Shown here piece by piece: positions 33,791-40,628 of a DNA stretch of 40,628 nt. Positions within the stretch are counted from its first letter, which is position 1, and the number at the start of each line of letters is the position of its first letter. This stretch comes from an uncultured Prevotella sp. (GTDB lineage Bacteria; Bacteroidota; Bacteroidia; Bacteroidales; Bacteroidaceae). The DNA is taken from positions 1 to 40,628 of the forward strand of contig ONYZ01000016.1 in assembly GCA_900322175.1 (NCBI GenBank), given 5' to 3'. Position numbers and translations under genes: made by a program. The notes under the pieces were generated by a model. That model was not told where the DNA came from. It saw only the letters and a program-made list of their open reading frames with translations, and did not search any database.

Positions 33791-34441
33791 TTACTTGCAA
33801 TTAAAGTCCAGCACTTTGCGCTCTTCCAGCCAACCCTCCAGATGGTCGTCTATCTTCACGGGGCCCACTCCGGCTGGTGTTCCGGTATATAATAAGTCGC
33901 CAGTCTTCAACGTGAAAAACTGCGAAATAAAGGCAATTATCTCGTCCACCTTGTATAGCATATTGCTGGTGCATCCCTCCTGTACGGTCTTACCGTTGAT
34001 GTCCAGATGGAAGTGTATGCCCTGTATATCCATGAATTTCTCCTTGGGTATCCATTCACCGATGGCCGCTGATCCATCGAATCCCTTACAGATGGTCCAT
34101 GGTTGTCCAGCCTCGCTTGCCTTCTTCTGCAGGTCGCGCGCAGTAAAGTCGATGCCCACCGTCACAGCGTCATAATAGCGATGCGCAAATCGCTGGGCGA
34201 TATTCTTGCCCAGTCGGCAGATGCGTACCACCACCTCCGCTTCGTAGTCGATACGGCCCAGGTGGTCAGGGATAAAGAACGGTTTACCCTGATTAAGTAT
34301 AGCCGAATCAGCCTTAGTAAATATCACAGGCTCATCTGGACGTTTCAGAGTCCCAATTCCCGAGCGGAGCTCGCCTACCCGTAGCCTTTGCAACTCCTGG
34401 TTATGTGCGGCATAGTTCATGCCGATAGCAAAAATCTTCAT
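33791..34441 (-). CDS. Fumarylacetoacetate hydrolase family protein
   Basis: This 216-aa cytosolic protein of the FAH superfamily is of the short type. The metal site is visible: DYEAEVVV with Glu67 and Glu69, and GIDFTARD with Asp98; ICKGFDGSAAIG supplies the usual Lys and GDLLYTGTPAGVGP is the C-terminal signature. The family cleaves C-C bonds in acylpyruvates or decarboxylates oxaloacetate; which applies is not evident here. It lies 9 nt after the DUF2461 gene and 36 nt before porU, in one leftward run. The same short FAH type is common near housekeeping genes in Bacteroidota, and a link with secretion is not implied. Confidence 0.9.
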   Translation of the reverse strand: MKIFAIGMNYAAHNQELQRLRVGELRSGIGTLKRPDEPVIFTKADSAILNQGKPFFIPDHLGRIDYEAEVVVRICRLGKNIAQRFAHRYYDAVTVGIDFTARDLQKKASEAGQPWTICKGFDGSAAIGEWIPKEKFMDIQGIHFHLDINGKTVQEGCTSNMLYKVDEIIAFISQFFTLKTGDLLYTGTPAGVGPVKIDDHLEGWLEERKVLDFNCK

Positions 34442-34450
34442 ATTCTTTTT

Positions 34451-35176
34451 TTATTCGTAATCGTCAATCACAGAGTTGATAAAGTCCATCATTGGCTTGG
34501 CGGATTTGAACATACGTTCAATCTCGTCGAGCCATTTTTCGCCTTGGTAGAAATCGTCGGATACTTGGTGCCAACAGCAATAGTCTTTCATTCGAAGGTA
34601 TTCGATATGCTTCCAATCGCGAGGGAATCCAGAGGGACAGGTCTTGAGCTTTTCCAGGCCGAAGCCTTGTGGCTGGTCCCAGCTTGATACATCAGTTGGG
34701 GCCTTGAAACTGCTGGCAGTCTTACTACCGAAATAGTGTTGGAATTCTTTGTTTTCAACACACTTCAGCCACTCCTCGGTGTTGCCCATTATCTCATTGC
34801 GGCACGAGGTTAGTATGTTGGTGGGCAACCAGTAATTGCCGCACGCCACCATACAGTGTCCTGGTTCCAGATGTAGGTAGTAACCACCATGCAGAGCCTT
34901 TTTGCCATGTGCGGCTATGTATCCTCCAAAGTGGTTCTTATAGGGCGACTTGTCGTTAGAGAATCGTGTGTCGCGATAGAATCTGTAGGTACAATCCTTC
35001 ACGCTGAGGTGTGCAATCGATGAGTCGAACTCTGCAATACGTCCAATCGCCTTGGCAATGCCAGCCTCGAAATCGGCCCTCACAGCATCATACTCATCCT
35101 TATGCGCCTGGTACCACTCGCGGTTGTTGTTCGCCATCAACAGCTTAAGATATTTCAAGATTCTCTTTGCGTCCAT
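34451..35176 (-). CDS. DUF2461 family protein
   Basis: This 241-aa soluble protein of family DUF2461 shows the N-terminal LMANNNREWYQAHKDEYDAV block and RFYRDTRFSNDKSPYKNHFGGYI, the family's most conserved segment. A central GGYYLHLEPG strand and a C-terminal helical part complete it. No signal peptide or membrane helix is present. The biochemical function of the family is not established. It is the first gene of the leftward run leading to porU, porV and ispF, with a -7-like element upstream. Confidence 0.88.
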   Translation of the reverse strand: MDAKRILKYLKLLMANNNREWYQAHKDEYDAVRADFEAGIAKAIGRIAEFDSSIAHLSVKDCTYRFYRDTRFSNDKSPYKNHFGGYIAAHGKKALHGGYYLHLEPGHCMVACGNYWLPTNILTSCRNEIMGNTEEWLKCVENKEFQHYFGSKTASSFKAPTDVSSWDQPQGFGLEKLKTCPSGFPRDWKHIEYLRMKDYCCWHQVSDDFYQGEKWLDEIERMFKSAKPMMDFINSVIDDYE

Positions 35177-35212
35177 TATTACATTTTTTATAATTAATCA
35201 TAAACTTGGGAG

Positions 35213-35220
35213 CAAAAATA
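35213..35220 (-). promoter_or_regulatory. -7 promoter element of the DUF2461-FAH-porU-porV-ispF run
   Basis: The minus strand reads TATTTTTG, about 36 nt before the ATG at 35176. The -33 TTTG is not evident. It is divergent from, and close to, the rightward element at 35243-35250. Confidence 0.55.
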
Positions 35221-35242
35221 GTGATAATTCTTTAGAATTTTG

Positions 35243-35250
35243 TACCTTTG
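35243..35250 (+). promoter_or_regulatory. -7 promoter element of the candidate small RNA
   Basis: TACCTTTG matches TAnnTTTG exactly. No gene starts within 300 nt, but an intrinsic terminator lies about 150 nt downstream. A clear TTTG about 20 nt upstream is missing. Confidence 0.55.
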
Positions 35251-35255
35251 CACTA

Positions 35256-35406
35256 AGATTTAAGAAGAATTAAACTCACAAAAACGATAGAACAGCCCAA
35301 CGCTAAGCCCCGCGACGCCTCGAAGGTGAAGTATATTAAGTAGATATTATTTGTGGATAAAAACACATAAATAAAAATCGCCGGTGAGATACTCATCGGC
35401 GTTTTT
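35256..35406 (+). ncRNA. Candidate small RNA (about 150 nt)
   Basis: The transcript would run from just after the TACCTTTG element to the T-tract after the hairpin at 35379-35401. It has no start-codon-led reading frame and includes a GC-rich centre (GCCCCGCGACGCCTCG) within AT-rich DNA, as structured RNAs often do. Size, promoter and terminator resemble 6S-like or other Bacteroidales small RNAs, but I cannot confirm any family by eye. The 5' boundary is an estimate. Confidence 0.45.
35379..35406 (+). terminator. Intrinsic terminator of the candidate small RNA
   Basis: CGCCGGTGAG (35379-35388), loop ATA and CTCATCGGCG (35392-35401) make a 10-bp stem with one G-T wobble, followed at once by TTTTT. 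This is a textbook Rho-independent terminator reading rightward, yet no protein gene precedes it on this strand. Confidence 0.88.
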
Positions 35407-35508
35407 GGTGTATTCTGAGAGGTCTGACATCTTTGAGAAACACTACTTGCCCAAGTTAAAAATCAATAAAATACGTAAACAAAACGTTATATATTGTATT
35501 TTATTTCT

Positions 35509-35516
35509 TAATTTTG
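35509..35516 (+). promoter_or_regulatory. -7 promoter element of the LRR lipoprotein gene
   Basis: TAATTTTG lies 60 nt before the ATG at 35576. A -33 TTTG at the right distance is not seen, so support is moderate. Confidence 0.4.
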
Positions 35517-35575
35517 TAGCGTATTATTGTATAATGACGCATTTAGTTCGTTTGTATTTTAACCTAAAACAAATT

Positions 35576-37464
35576 ATGATTATCAAGAGATACATATCTC
35601 CATTGCTGATAATCGCCATATTATTGCTAATAGCCTGCACTAAGGAGGGCAATACGATTTATCAGACTAATCCACCACCGGATATGGACAGGTGGCCGAG
35701 AAGCTGGGCCTGCGCACGGAGCGAATACGCTATGACAACGGCGAGACAAAGTATGTGCGCGGCGTTTACGGAGACATCAACAACATCCGACGGCTGAAGA
35801 TCAGCGGCCCCATCTCGGGCGAGGACTTCGCCGTGCTGCGCTTCCTGGGCGGCTACAGCGAATGGAAGGATGCGCGCAACTGCGCTGCGAAACTGGAATA
35901 TCTCGATTTGTACGACGCACGAGTGGTCAAGAGCGATGCCATCTTTGCCGAAGACCGATGGTTTGCCACCGACGATAAGGTGAAAAAGGACGATGTGCTG
36001 CCACCCTTCGCCCTTCGTCGCGCATACGCCCTGAAGACGCTCATACTGCCAAAGACGCTGACAGAGATTGACACCCGCTCCCTCATGGAGTGCCTGGCAC
36101 TGGAGACGGTGGTCGTCGGCGACGACATCCAGACCGTCAACTGGAGCGCCTTCGATGACGACGCTTCACTCACGCGTCTCTACCTGCTGGCTACAAAGAA
36201 ACCCAAGATGGATGCCGACAATTGGTTCTGGCGCAATATGTGCAACAACTACAACCCGACATTCGATGCCTTCTATGTCCGCCCCAGCATTTACAATGAC
36301 TACATAGGCGATGCAGACTACGTAGGCTCGTCGTGGCAGCGCACCAACAACATCACTACCGGCATCTTCAAGGACGACGAGTCGTTTGCCGCCTTTGCCT
36401 CGCACGCCGCCGCTACGGAGGACGACCTGGTGGGCGTTGACGACGTCAGCGGATGGTTCAACGACCGTGCCGGCATCAAAGACCTCACGCCGCTGCGCTA
36501 TACCGCTGTGACGGAACTGAAGGCTGCCGACATCAGGCCGCTGGCACAGTTGGAGCGCATTGCATTGCCGATGCCTTTGGACAGTATCGAAGAGAACAGC
36601 TTCGCCAATGCCAAGGGGCTGCGCTGGGCCGACTTTATGATGTGTATGCCGACCGTCATCGGCCAGCTGCGTAACGGAGGCTTGCGCAACGTGGGACTCT
36701 CGGAGAACACGCTATGCTTCATGCCGTCGGAATATGGCGAGACCCAGGAGGTGAATGTCGTCGTGGGCGACACCACGAGTACCATGAACTGTGCCAGCTA
36801 CCGACTGGTGGACGGACAGGACTACGACGTGCCCTACGCTTTCAAGGCTGCGCAGGTGGAGAACACCCGCACCTTGGGCAAGAGCACTGCGCCCTATACC
36901 ATCTGCCTGCCCTACGACCTGCCGGTTCCCAACGGTGCCAAGGCATACAAGCTGTCGGGCCGCAGCAGCACGGAGCTGGTGTTCACCCAGACGCTGGAGA
37001 CACTGGAGGCCCTGCAGCCCTACCTCATCTGGACGACCAACGGCGATGCGCTGCTCAATACGGGTGCTGCCGACATCCCCACCAGCGGCGGTATGACCTA
37101 CGGCCACCAGCACGATGCACCGGGCTTCTCGATGCGCGGCACACTCAGCGGCATCAGCAACGCCGAGGCTGCCGAACTGGGTGCCTACACCCTGCAGCAG
37201 GACGGCAAGTGGCATCCCGTGATGGACGACACCGACGTCCACCGCGCCGCCACCATCCTGCCCTACCGGGCCTATCTGTTGGAGAACCGCCGTCCCGGTG
37301 CCCGTGCTATCGGCATGACGCTGGAAGGCACAACGGGCATCGAACAGCTGCGCACCATCGACAGCGACGGCACAGAGCGTGTCTACGACCTGAATGGTCG
37401 TCAGCTCTCTGCACCCACGAAGGGAATCAGTATTATCAATGGTAGAAAGATCATTTCAAAATGA
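35576..37464 (+). pseudogene. BspA-like leucine-rich-repeat lipoprotein, frameshifted near 35690
   Basis: The ATG at 35576 opens a lipoprotein signal (LLLIAC, Cys21) and 38 sensible residues to PPPDMD. The frame then becomes nonsensical, while the adjacent frame opens with VAEKLGLRTERIRYD and runs to 37464. One extra base at GACAGGTGGCC (as in GAC ACG GTG GCC) would join them as MDTVAEKLG. The body carries LRR_5/BspA-type repeats (LKTLILPKTLTEIDTRSLMEC, then ALETVVVGDDIQTVNWSAF) and beta domains. It ends in a type IX-like tail (GIEQLR..., ERVYDLNGRQL, KGISIINGRKI). The base composition is visibly richer in G+C than in the genes to the left. Translation restart at the GTG at 35692 would lack the signal peptide. 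It is either a broken gene or a sequence error. Confidence 0.75.
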
Positions 37465-37508
37465 TTCAATAGCCAAATAAATTGTAAATTGTCAAATTGT
37501 AAATAGCA
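37465..37508 (+). repeat. AAATTGT-repeat leader
   Basis: The 44-nt gap contains three AAATTGT units (AAATTGTAAATTGTCAAATT), a leader style seen also before the fasciclin and ispF genes. No promoter match was found, so the downstream lipoprotein may be co-transcribed with the LRR gene. Confidence 0.45.
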
Positions 37509-38135
37509 ATGATAAAGAATCTGAAGATTATGAGTATACTGCTCGGGGGCCTGGTGGCCCTCGGCAGTCTGACTTCCTGCGGCGGAAGTGACAGTGATGA
37601 CGACCCCACACCGCCAATACCCACGGAGAAAGTGCTTACCAGCGTGAAGGTCGACTATACGGCTACCGTGTCGCAGCAGCTGTTAGACATAGCCAACGTC
37701 ACCGTACGCTATATCGGTAGCAATGGTCAGGTGGCTAGCGAACAGATGACATCCACCACATGGACGAAGAGTGTCACCATTGCCCTGCCTGCCAAGGCCG
37801 GACTGAATATACAGCCTACGCTGAAGGGTGCTGTGGTTGAGGGAGAGTACGCTCTGAGCGCCATGGGACAGATGACCTACGTCTGGCTAGACCAGGACGG
37901 AGCGCAGATTAAAACAGGTGGTTATGAGAGTACGCCAGCACTCGAGGCAGTGTTCTATGCTGATGGGTTGGGACAGTACCTGAACGCCATCACTGCTAAC
38001 TGCTACGTAGCCCGCTCGTTTGCTAGTGACTTTGGTATAACCGAAGCCACCGTGACCTGGGGCGGCAATGCAGGCGACGACAACACGCAGAACACTGGCA
38101 TAGCTAACGACGGCGCCACAGGAGAAAACAGATAA
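37509..38135 (+). CDS. Lipoprotein of unknown function
   Basis: This 208-aa protein has a lipoprotein signal (LGSLTSC-GGSDSDDDPTPP, Cys about residue 24) and an acidic/proline linker. A predicted all-beta region follows (about 38-135: VDYTATVSQQLLDIANVTVRY, SVTIALPAKAGLNIQPTLKG), then a Gly/Asn/Thr-rich end (NAGDDNTQNTGIANDGATGENR). I do not recognise a family. It follows the LRR lipoprotein gene by 44 nt and may be exported with it. The abrupt polar C-terminus could be a truncation, since neighbouring genes are damaged. Confidence 0.75.
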   Translation: MIKNLKIMSILLGGLVALGSLTSCGGSDSDDDPTPPIPTEKVLTSVKVDYTATVSQQLLDIANVTVRYIGSNGQVASEQMTSTTWTKSVTIALPAKAGLNIQPTLKGAVVEGEYALSAMGQMTYVWLDQDGAQIKTGGYESTPALEAVFYADGLGQYLNAITANCYVARSFASDFGITEATVTWGGNAGDDNTQNTGIANDGATGENR

Positions 38136-38140
38136 AATAG

Positions 38141-38156
38141 ATGTTGAATTCAACAT
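38141..38156. repeat. 16-nt perfect palindrome
   Basis: ATGTTGAATTCAACAT is fully self-complementary and lies 5 nt after the lipoprotein stop and 44 nt before the sensor phosphatase start. It could be an operator or a short hairpin; nothing else identifies it. Confidence 0.4.
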
Positions 38157-38199
38157 TATCAACGGAAATTGGAAGGCCCAGAGGCGCTCGTCAGATAAG

Positions 38200-39770
38200 A
38201 TGACAATGACGTTATTCACAAAAGGGATGGACAAACTTTCAAAGCGTATCACTTGGCGGGTGATACTGATTATGTTATGCTTCAATGTGCTTATCATTGG
38301 AGCTATACTCATATTTGTCTTTGCCTATTCACTGGCCAACAGCGGTATGCGCGGACAGTATGTGATTGATGGAATCGGCGGCAGAATGGAGTCGATGGTA
38401 AAAGCTGTGAAGATAGCGGCCAGAAACAATGTGGCCGAGGTTGAAGATCATTTGGATAGTCCGGAAAAAGTGTTCGATGCACTGGAGCATGAACTCCGAC
38501 TAAACAACCAATACATTGGGTTCGCTGCTGCTTTCATATCGGATTATTTTCCAAGTCAGGGACGCTGGTTCGAACCGTATGTGAGGCTCGTTGACAGCAC
38601 ACATATTGAACGAAAGCAGATAGGTTCTGCGCAGCATGACTATTTCGTCCAGGAATGGTATGTCATGGGTATGCATGACGAGACGGGAGAAGGTTATCTG
38701 TCCGACCCGTATTATGATGCCGATGGTGGTATGTCACTGCTATGCAGTTATATCCTGCCTATCTGCGACGACAAAGGCAGGAAAGTGGGCCTCTATTGTA
38801 TTGACTTGAGTCTTGACTGGCTTGAGAATACCATCGAAGAAGATTTGGAAAACGTCAGGAAAGAATTCCTGAGTGACTCTAAAAACATTGGGGAATCTGA
38901 TGATCAGCCTTATTTCTCTATTCAGATTATCGACAGCAAAGGCCTGAAGATCATTGGCTCCGATTCCTTAGACACCAGTATTCTCAATGGGAAGAAGAAG
39001 GAGACGTTCATGGGCTTTGAGATGGTTGATTTGATAGGGACTCCTTATTATATCCACTCTAGACAACTGGCTGGTACTGATTGGACACTGGTCGTGTTTC
39101 AGCATAATCACCCGCATCGTGACGAGATAGAAATTTACGGCATGTTGACACCGGCTAAAAGTGTAGGTGGCGACCTCTATGATTTCTTCCTGCGCGACGA
39201 TGAACTGTTCTTCTGTATCGGTGATGTCTCCGGTAAAGGTGTGCCAGCATCGCTGGTGATGGCCGTCACCCGGACATTGTTCCGAAATATTGCAGCCCAC
39301 GTAGAGGCTCCCATCTGATTGTTGAGACCATGAACACGGCCCTCTGCGATGGCAACGACAGCAATATGTTTGTCACTCTGTTCGTAGGGGCTCTCGATCT
39401 GCGGACAGGCCGCCTGCTCTACTGCAACGCTGGCCACGATGCGCCCTATCTTCAGGATATGCTGCTTCAGTGCGATCCGAACCTTCCCATCGGTGTCATG
39501 TCTGACTGGCCGTTCTCGGAGCAGGAGATCGACATTGTCCCCGGCTCCACAGTGTTCCTTTATACCGACGGACTGACGGAGGCAGAGAATGCCCGTTCTG
39601 AGCAATTTGAAAGGCAACGTGTAATAGAAATAGTTTCCTCTTCAATAGCCGAGGCATATTCTCCGCAAGAACTGGTAGAAACCATGACTGCAGCCGTGCG
39701 CCAGTTCGTTGGTGAAACAGAACAAAGCGACGACCTCACCATGCTGGCCATCAAATATACGAAAGGCTGA
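38200..39770 (+). pseudogene. Cache-sensor PP2C/SpoIIE-type phosphatase, frameshifted and internally deleted
   Basis: The first frame (38200-39318) has an N-terminal membrane helix (about residues 20-44), a Cache-like extracytoplasmic sensor domain (about 50-303, with FVQEWYVMG and SYILPICDDKGRKVGLYCIDLS), then the PPM/SpoIIE phosphatase start (EIYGMLTPAKSVGGDLYDFF, GDVSGKGVPASLVMA). It stops at VEAPI. The second frame (39330-39770) continues the same domain (FVTLFVGALDLRTGRLLYCNAGH, LYTDGLTEA, SDDLTMLAI). One extra C in the CCC at 39310-39312 would give APHLIVETMN and rejoin them. In addition the expected second membrane helix, HAMP and linker between Cache and phosphatase are missing (joint near 39109). 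Such phosphatases normally act in cytoplasmic partner-switching; this copy is probably inactive. Confidence 0.8.
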
Positions 39771-39776
39771 CTGTTC

Positions 39777-40628
39777 CTACTGCGTTTCTACGTATTTATT
39801 GACCTCCCTAATAGTAACGATGTGGCCATCCTTGTCGACACCGGTGCTAAAAGGAGGAGCGTAGATATTGAACTTCTCAGCAAGGAACTTCCACTCCTCG
39901 TGTGTCACATAGATGTGCTCGCCTTTGATATTGTTGGCAGTCAACCATTTTTCCGTAGACTCGCGAGGGTTCTCTTTCTCATCGCAGATATAGAGGAAGC
40001 GGACAGGTCTGTCTTTCAGTCGCTCCACTTTCTCACGCTCTTCCAGCATTTCTGCTCGACAAGGACCACAGTACATCCCCCAGAAGTGAACATAGAGCGC
40101 ATTACCCTTATACGGTTCGATGATGCGCTGGAAGATAGAGTCGCCCTTGGTTATCGGCTTCTGTTCAACAACCTTCAACTCGCGTTGCTTCACATACTGA
40201 CGATAGCGGTCCAGGGCGTGTTGGGCCACGATGGGATTGCTGATGAGCGGAATGATGGCAGCGAAGTATTCGGCCAAGATGTCAGGGTTGGATCCTTCTT
40301 CCAAAAGGTCTTCGCGGAATACATGACGGGAGAGCGCTATCTGCTGCATTAAATCTGTGCCTTTCAGTCCGTAGCGCTCCTGGGCGATGTGCGTAGCTCT
40401 GCGGTAGTAGTCGGCCCTGCTCTCCCCAGCCACCTTGGGCGAGAAAGCGATGTCAAACATGATATAGGCTCCTATATAGCTTATAAAGGACCCTGGCGAA
40501 GGGATAACAAACAGCATAGCAGGATTATCCAAAAGCCATTTTTCGCGACTAACCACGAAATCGTTATATTCGCCAAGCTCACCTTTATTAATATTGTAAA
40601 GGCCTCCTGTGGTCATATTGCAACGATA
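39777..40628 (-). CDS. Thioredoxin-like (TlpA/ResA-type) protein, N-terminus beyond right edge
   Basis: The frame is open to the right edge of the window, so the start is outside; a Met at 40616 is internal or fortuitous. The visible part begins with a helical/AhpC-like linker region (SPGSFISYIGAYIMF, then a helical DYYRRATHIAQERYGL domain). From about residue 160 (counted from that Met) a thioredoxin fold has YVHFWGMYCGPCRAEM with the redox pair Cys183/Cys186. A long helix insert and VDKDGHIV end the fold. Such proteins in Bacteroidota are usually periplasmic or membrane-tethered thiol reductases. It is convergent with the phosphatase, 6 nt apart, with no hairpin between them. Confidence 0.85.
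   Translation of the reverse strand, partial: YRCNMTTGGLYNINKGELGEYNDFVVSREKWLLDNPAMLFVIPSPGSFISYIGAYIMFDIAFSPKVAGESRADYYRRATHIAQERYGLKGTDLMQQIALSRHVFREDLLEEGSNPDILAEYFAAIIPLISNPIVAQHALDRYRQYVKQRELKVVEQKPITKGDSIFQRIIEPYKGNALYVHFWGMYCGPCRAEMLEEREKVERLKDRPVRFLYICDEKENPRESTEKWLTANNIKGEHIYVTHEEWKFLAEKFNIYAPPFSTGVDKDGHIVTIREVNKYVETQ

Larger units (their letters stand above)
35177..35575. other. 399-nt intergenic region with divergent promoters and candidate small RNA
   Basis: From left to right it holds the DUF2461 promoter element (35213-35220), a rightward promoter element (35243-35250), a probable small RNA ending in an intrinsic terminator (35379-35406), and a -7 element before the LRR lipoprotein (35509-35516). 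No ATG-initiated frame of interest lies between the rightward promoter and its terminator. Confidence 0.6.

Noticed and set aside
35256-35406. Naming the small RNA as 6S RNA
   Set aside because: Size and location allow it, but I could not draw the long bulged hairpin typical of 6S with confidence.
35384-35797. A 137-aa plus-strand frame starting at 35384
   Set aside because: Its first part overlaps the small-RNA terminator and has no signal. Only the portion from 35576 is meaningful, as the lipoprotein signal of the LRR gene.
36712-37445. Long frames on both strands inside the LRR gene
   Set aside because: They arise from high G+C content; only the frame ending at 37464 carries LRR and sorting-tail motifs.
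1-40628. CRISPR array, tRNA, rRNA, insertion sequence or prophage
   Set aside because: No regularly spaced repeats of the right length, no tRNA-like cloverleaf and no transposase, integrase or phage genes were recognised.

Overview
The window looks like a chromosome segment of a Bacteroidota bacterium of the Prevotella/Segatella type. The signs are SusC/SusD pairs, type IX secretion genes (porU, porV) with matching C-terminal sorting tails, BspA-like leucine-rich repeats, a membrane-anchored LytTR regulator, and promoters of the Bacteroidota form (TTTG, about 20 nt, TAnnTTTG). No rRNA, tRNA, CRISPR array, integrase or insertion sequence was seen.

Region 1 (1-3293) is an envelope module around a LytTR regulator. 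The regulator reads rightward from 2391. Leftward from the shared intergenic DNA run a LiaF-like membrane protein, a BamE-like lipoprotein and a chimeric gene joining a TonB-plug leader to the C-terminal end of an M13 metallopeptidase. Past a strong terminator lies the start of an outer-membrane receptor that runs off the left edge. The same promoter/operator layout occurs upstream of the LiaF-like gene and of the receptor, exactly 1,680 nt apart, suggesting one regulon under the LytTR protein.

Region 2 (3519-28683, all leftward) is a large glycan- or glycoprotein-capture locus. In transcription order: a 1220-aa modular secreted protein, a GH51/GH43-like enzyme, a four-domain fasciclin lipoprotein, SusC, SusD, two more fasciclin lipoproteins, a second SusC and a second SusD. 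The enzyme and the 1220-aa protein share a binding-like module and both end in type IX sorting tails. No regulator is encoded inside the locus.

Region 3 (28858-35176, leftward) is a compact probable operon: DUF2461 protein, FAH-family hydrolase, porU, porV and ispF, closed by a perfect hairpin. PorU and PorV are the machinery expected to attach the sorting-tail proteins of region 2 to the cell surface.

Region 4 (35177-40628) is looser. It begins with a roughly 150-nt candidate small RNA bounded by its own promoter and terminator. It continues with a frameshifted LRR lipoprotein, an unrecognised lipoprotein, a sensor phosphatase that is both frameshifted and missing its second membrane helix/HAMP section, and a thioredoxin-like protein running off the right edge. 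Two apparent one-base losses within 4 kb point to gene decay or to sequence error.
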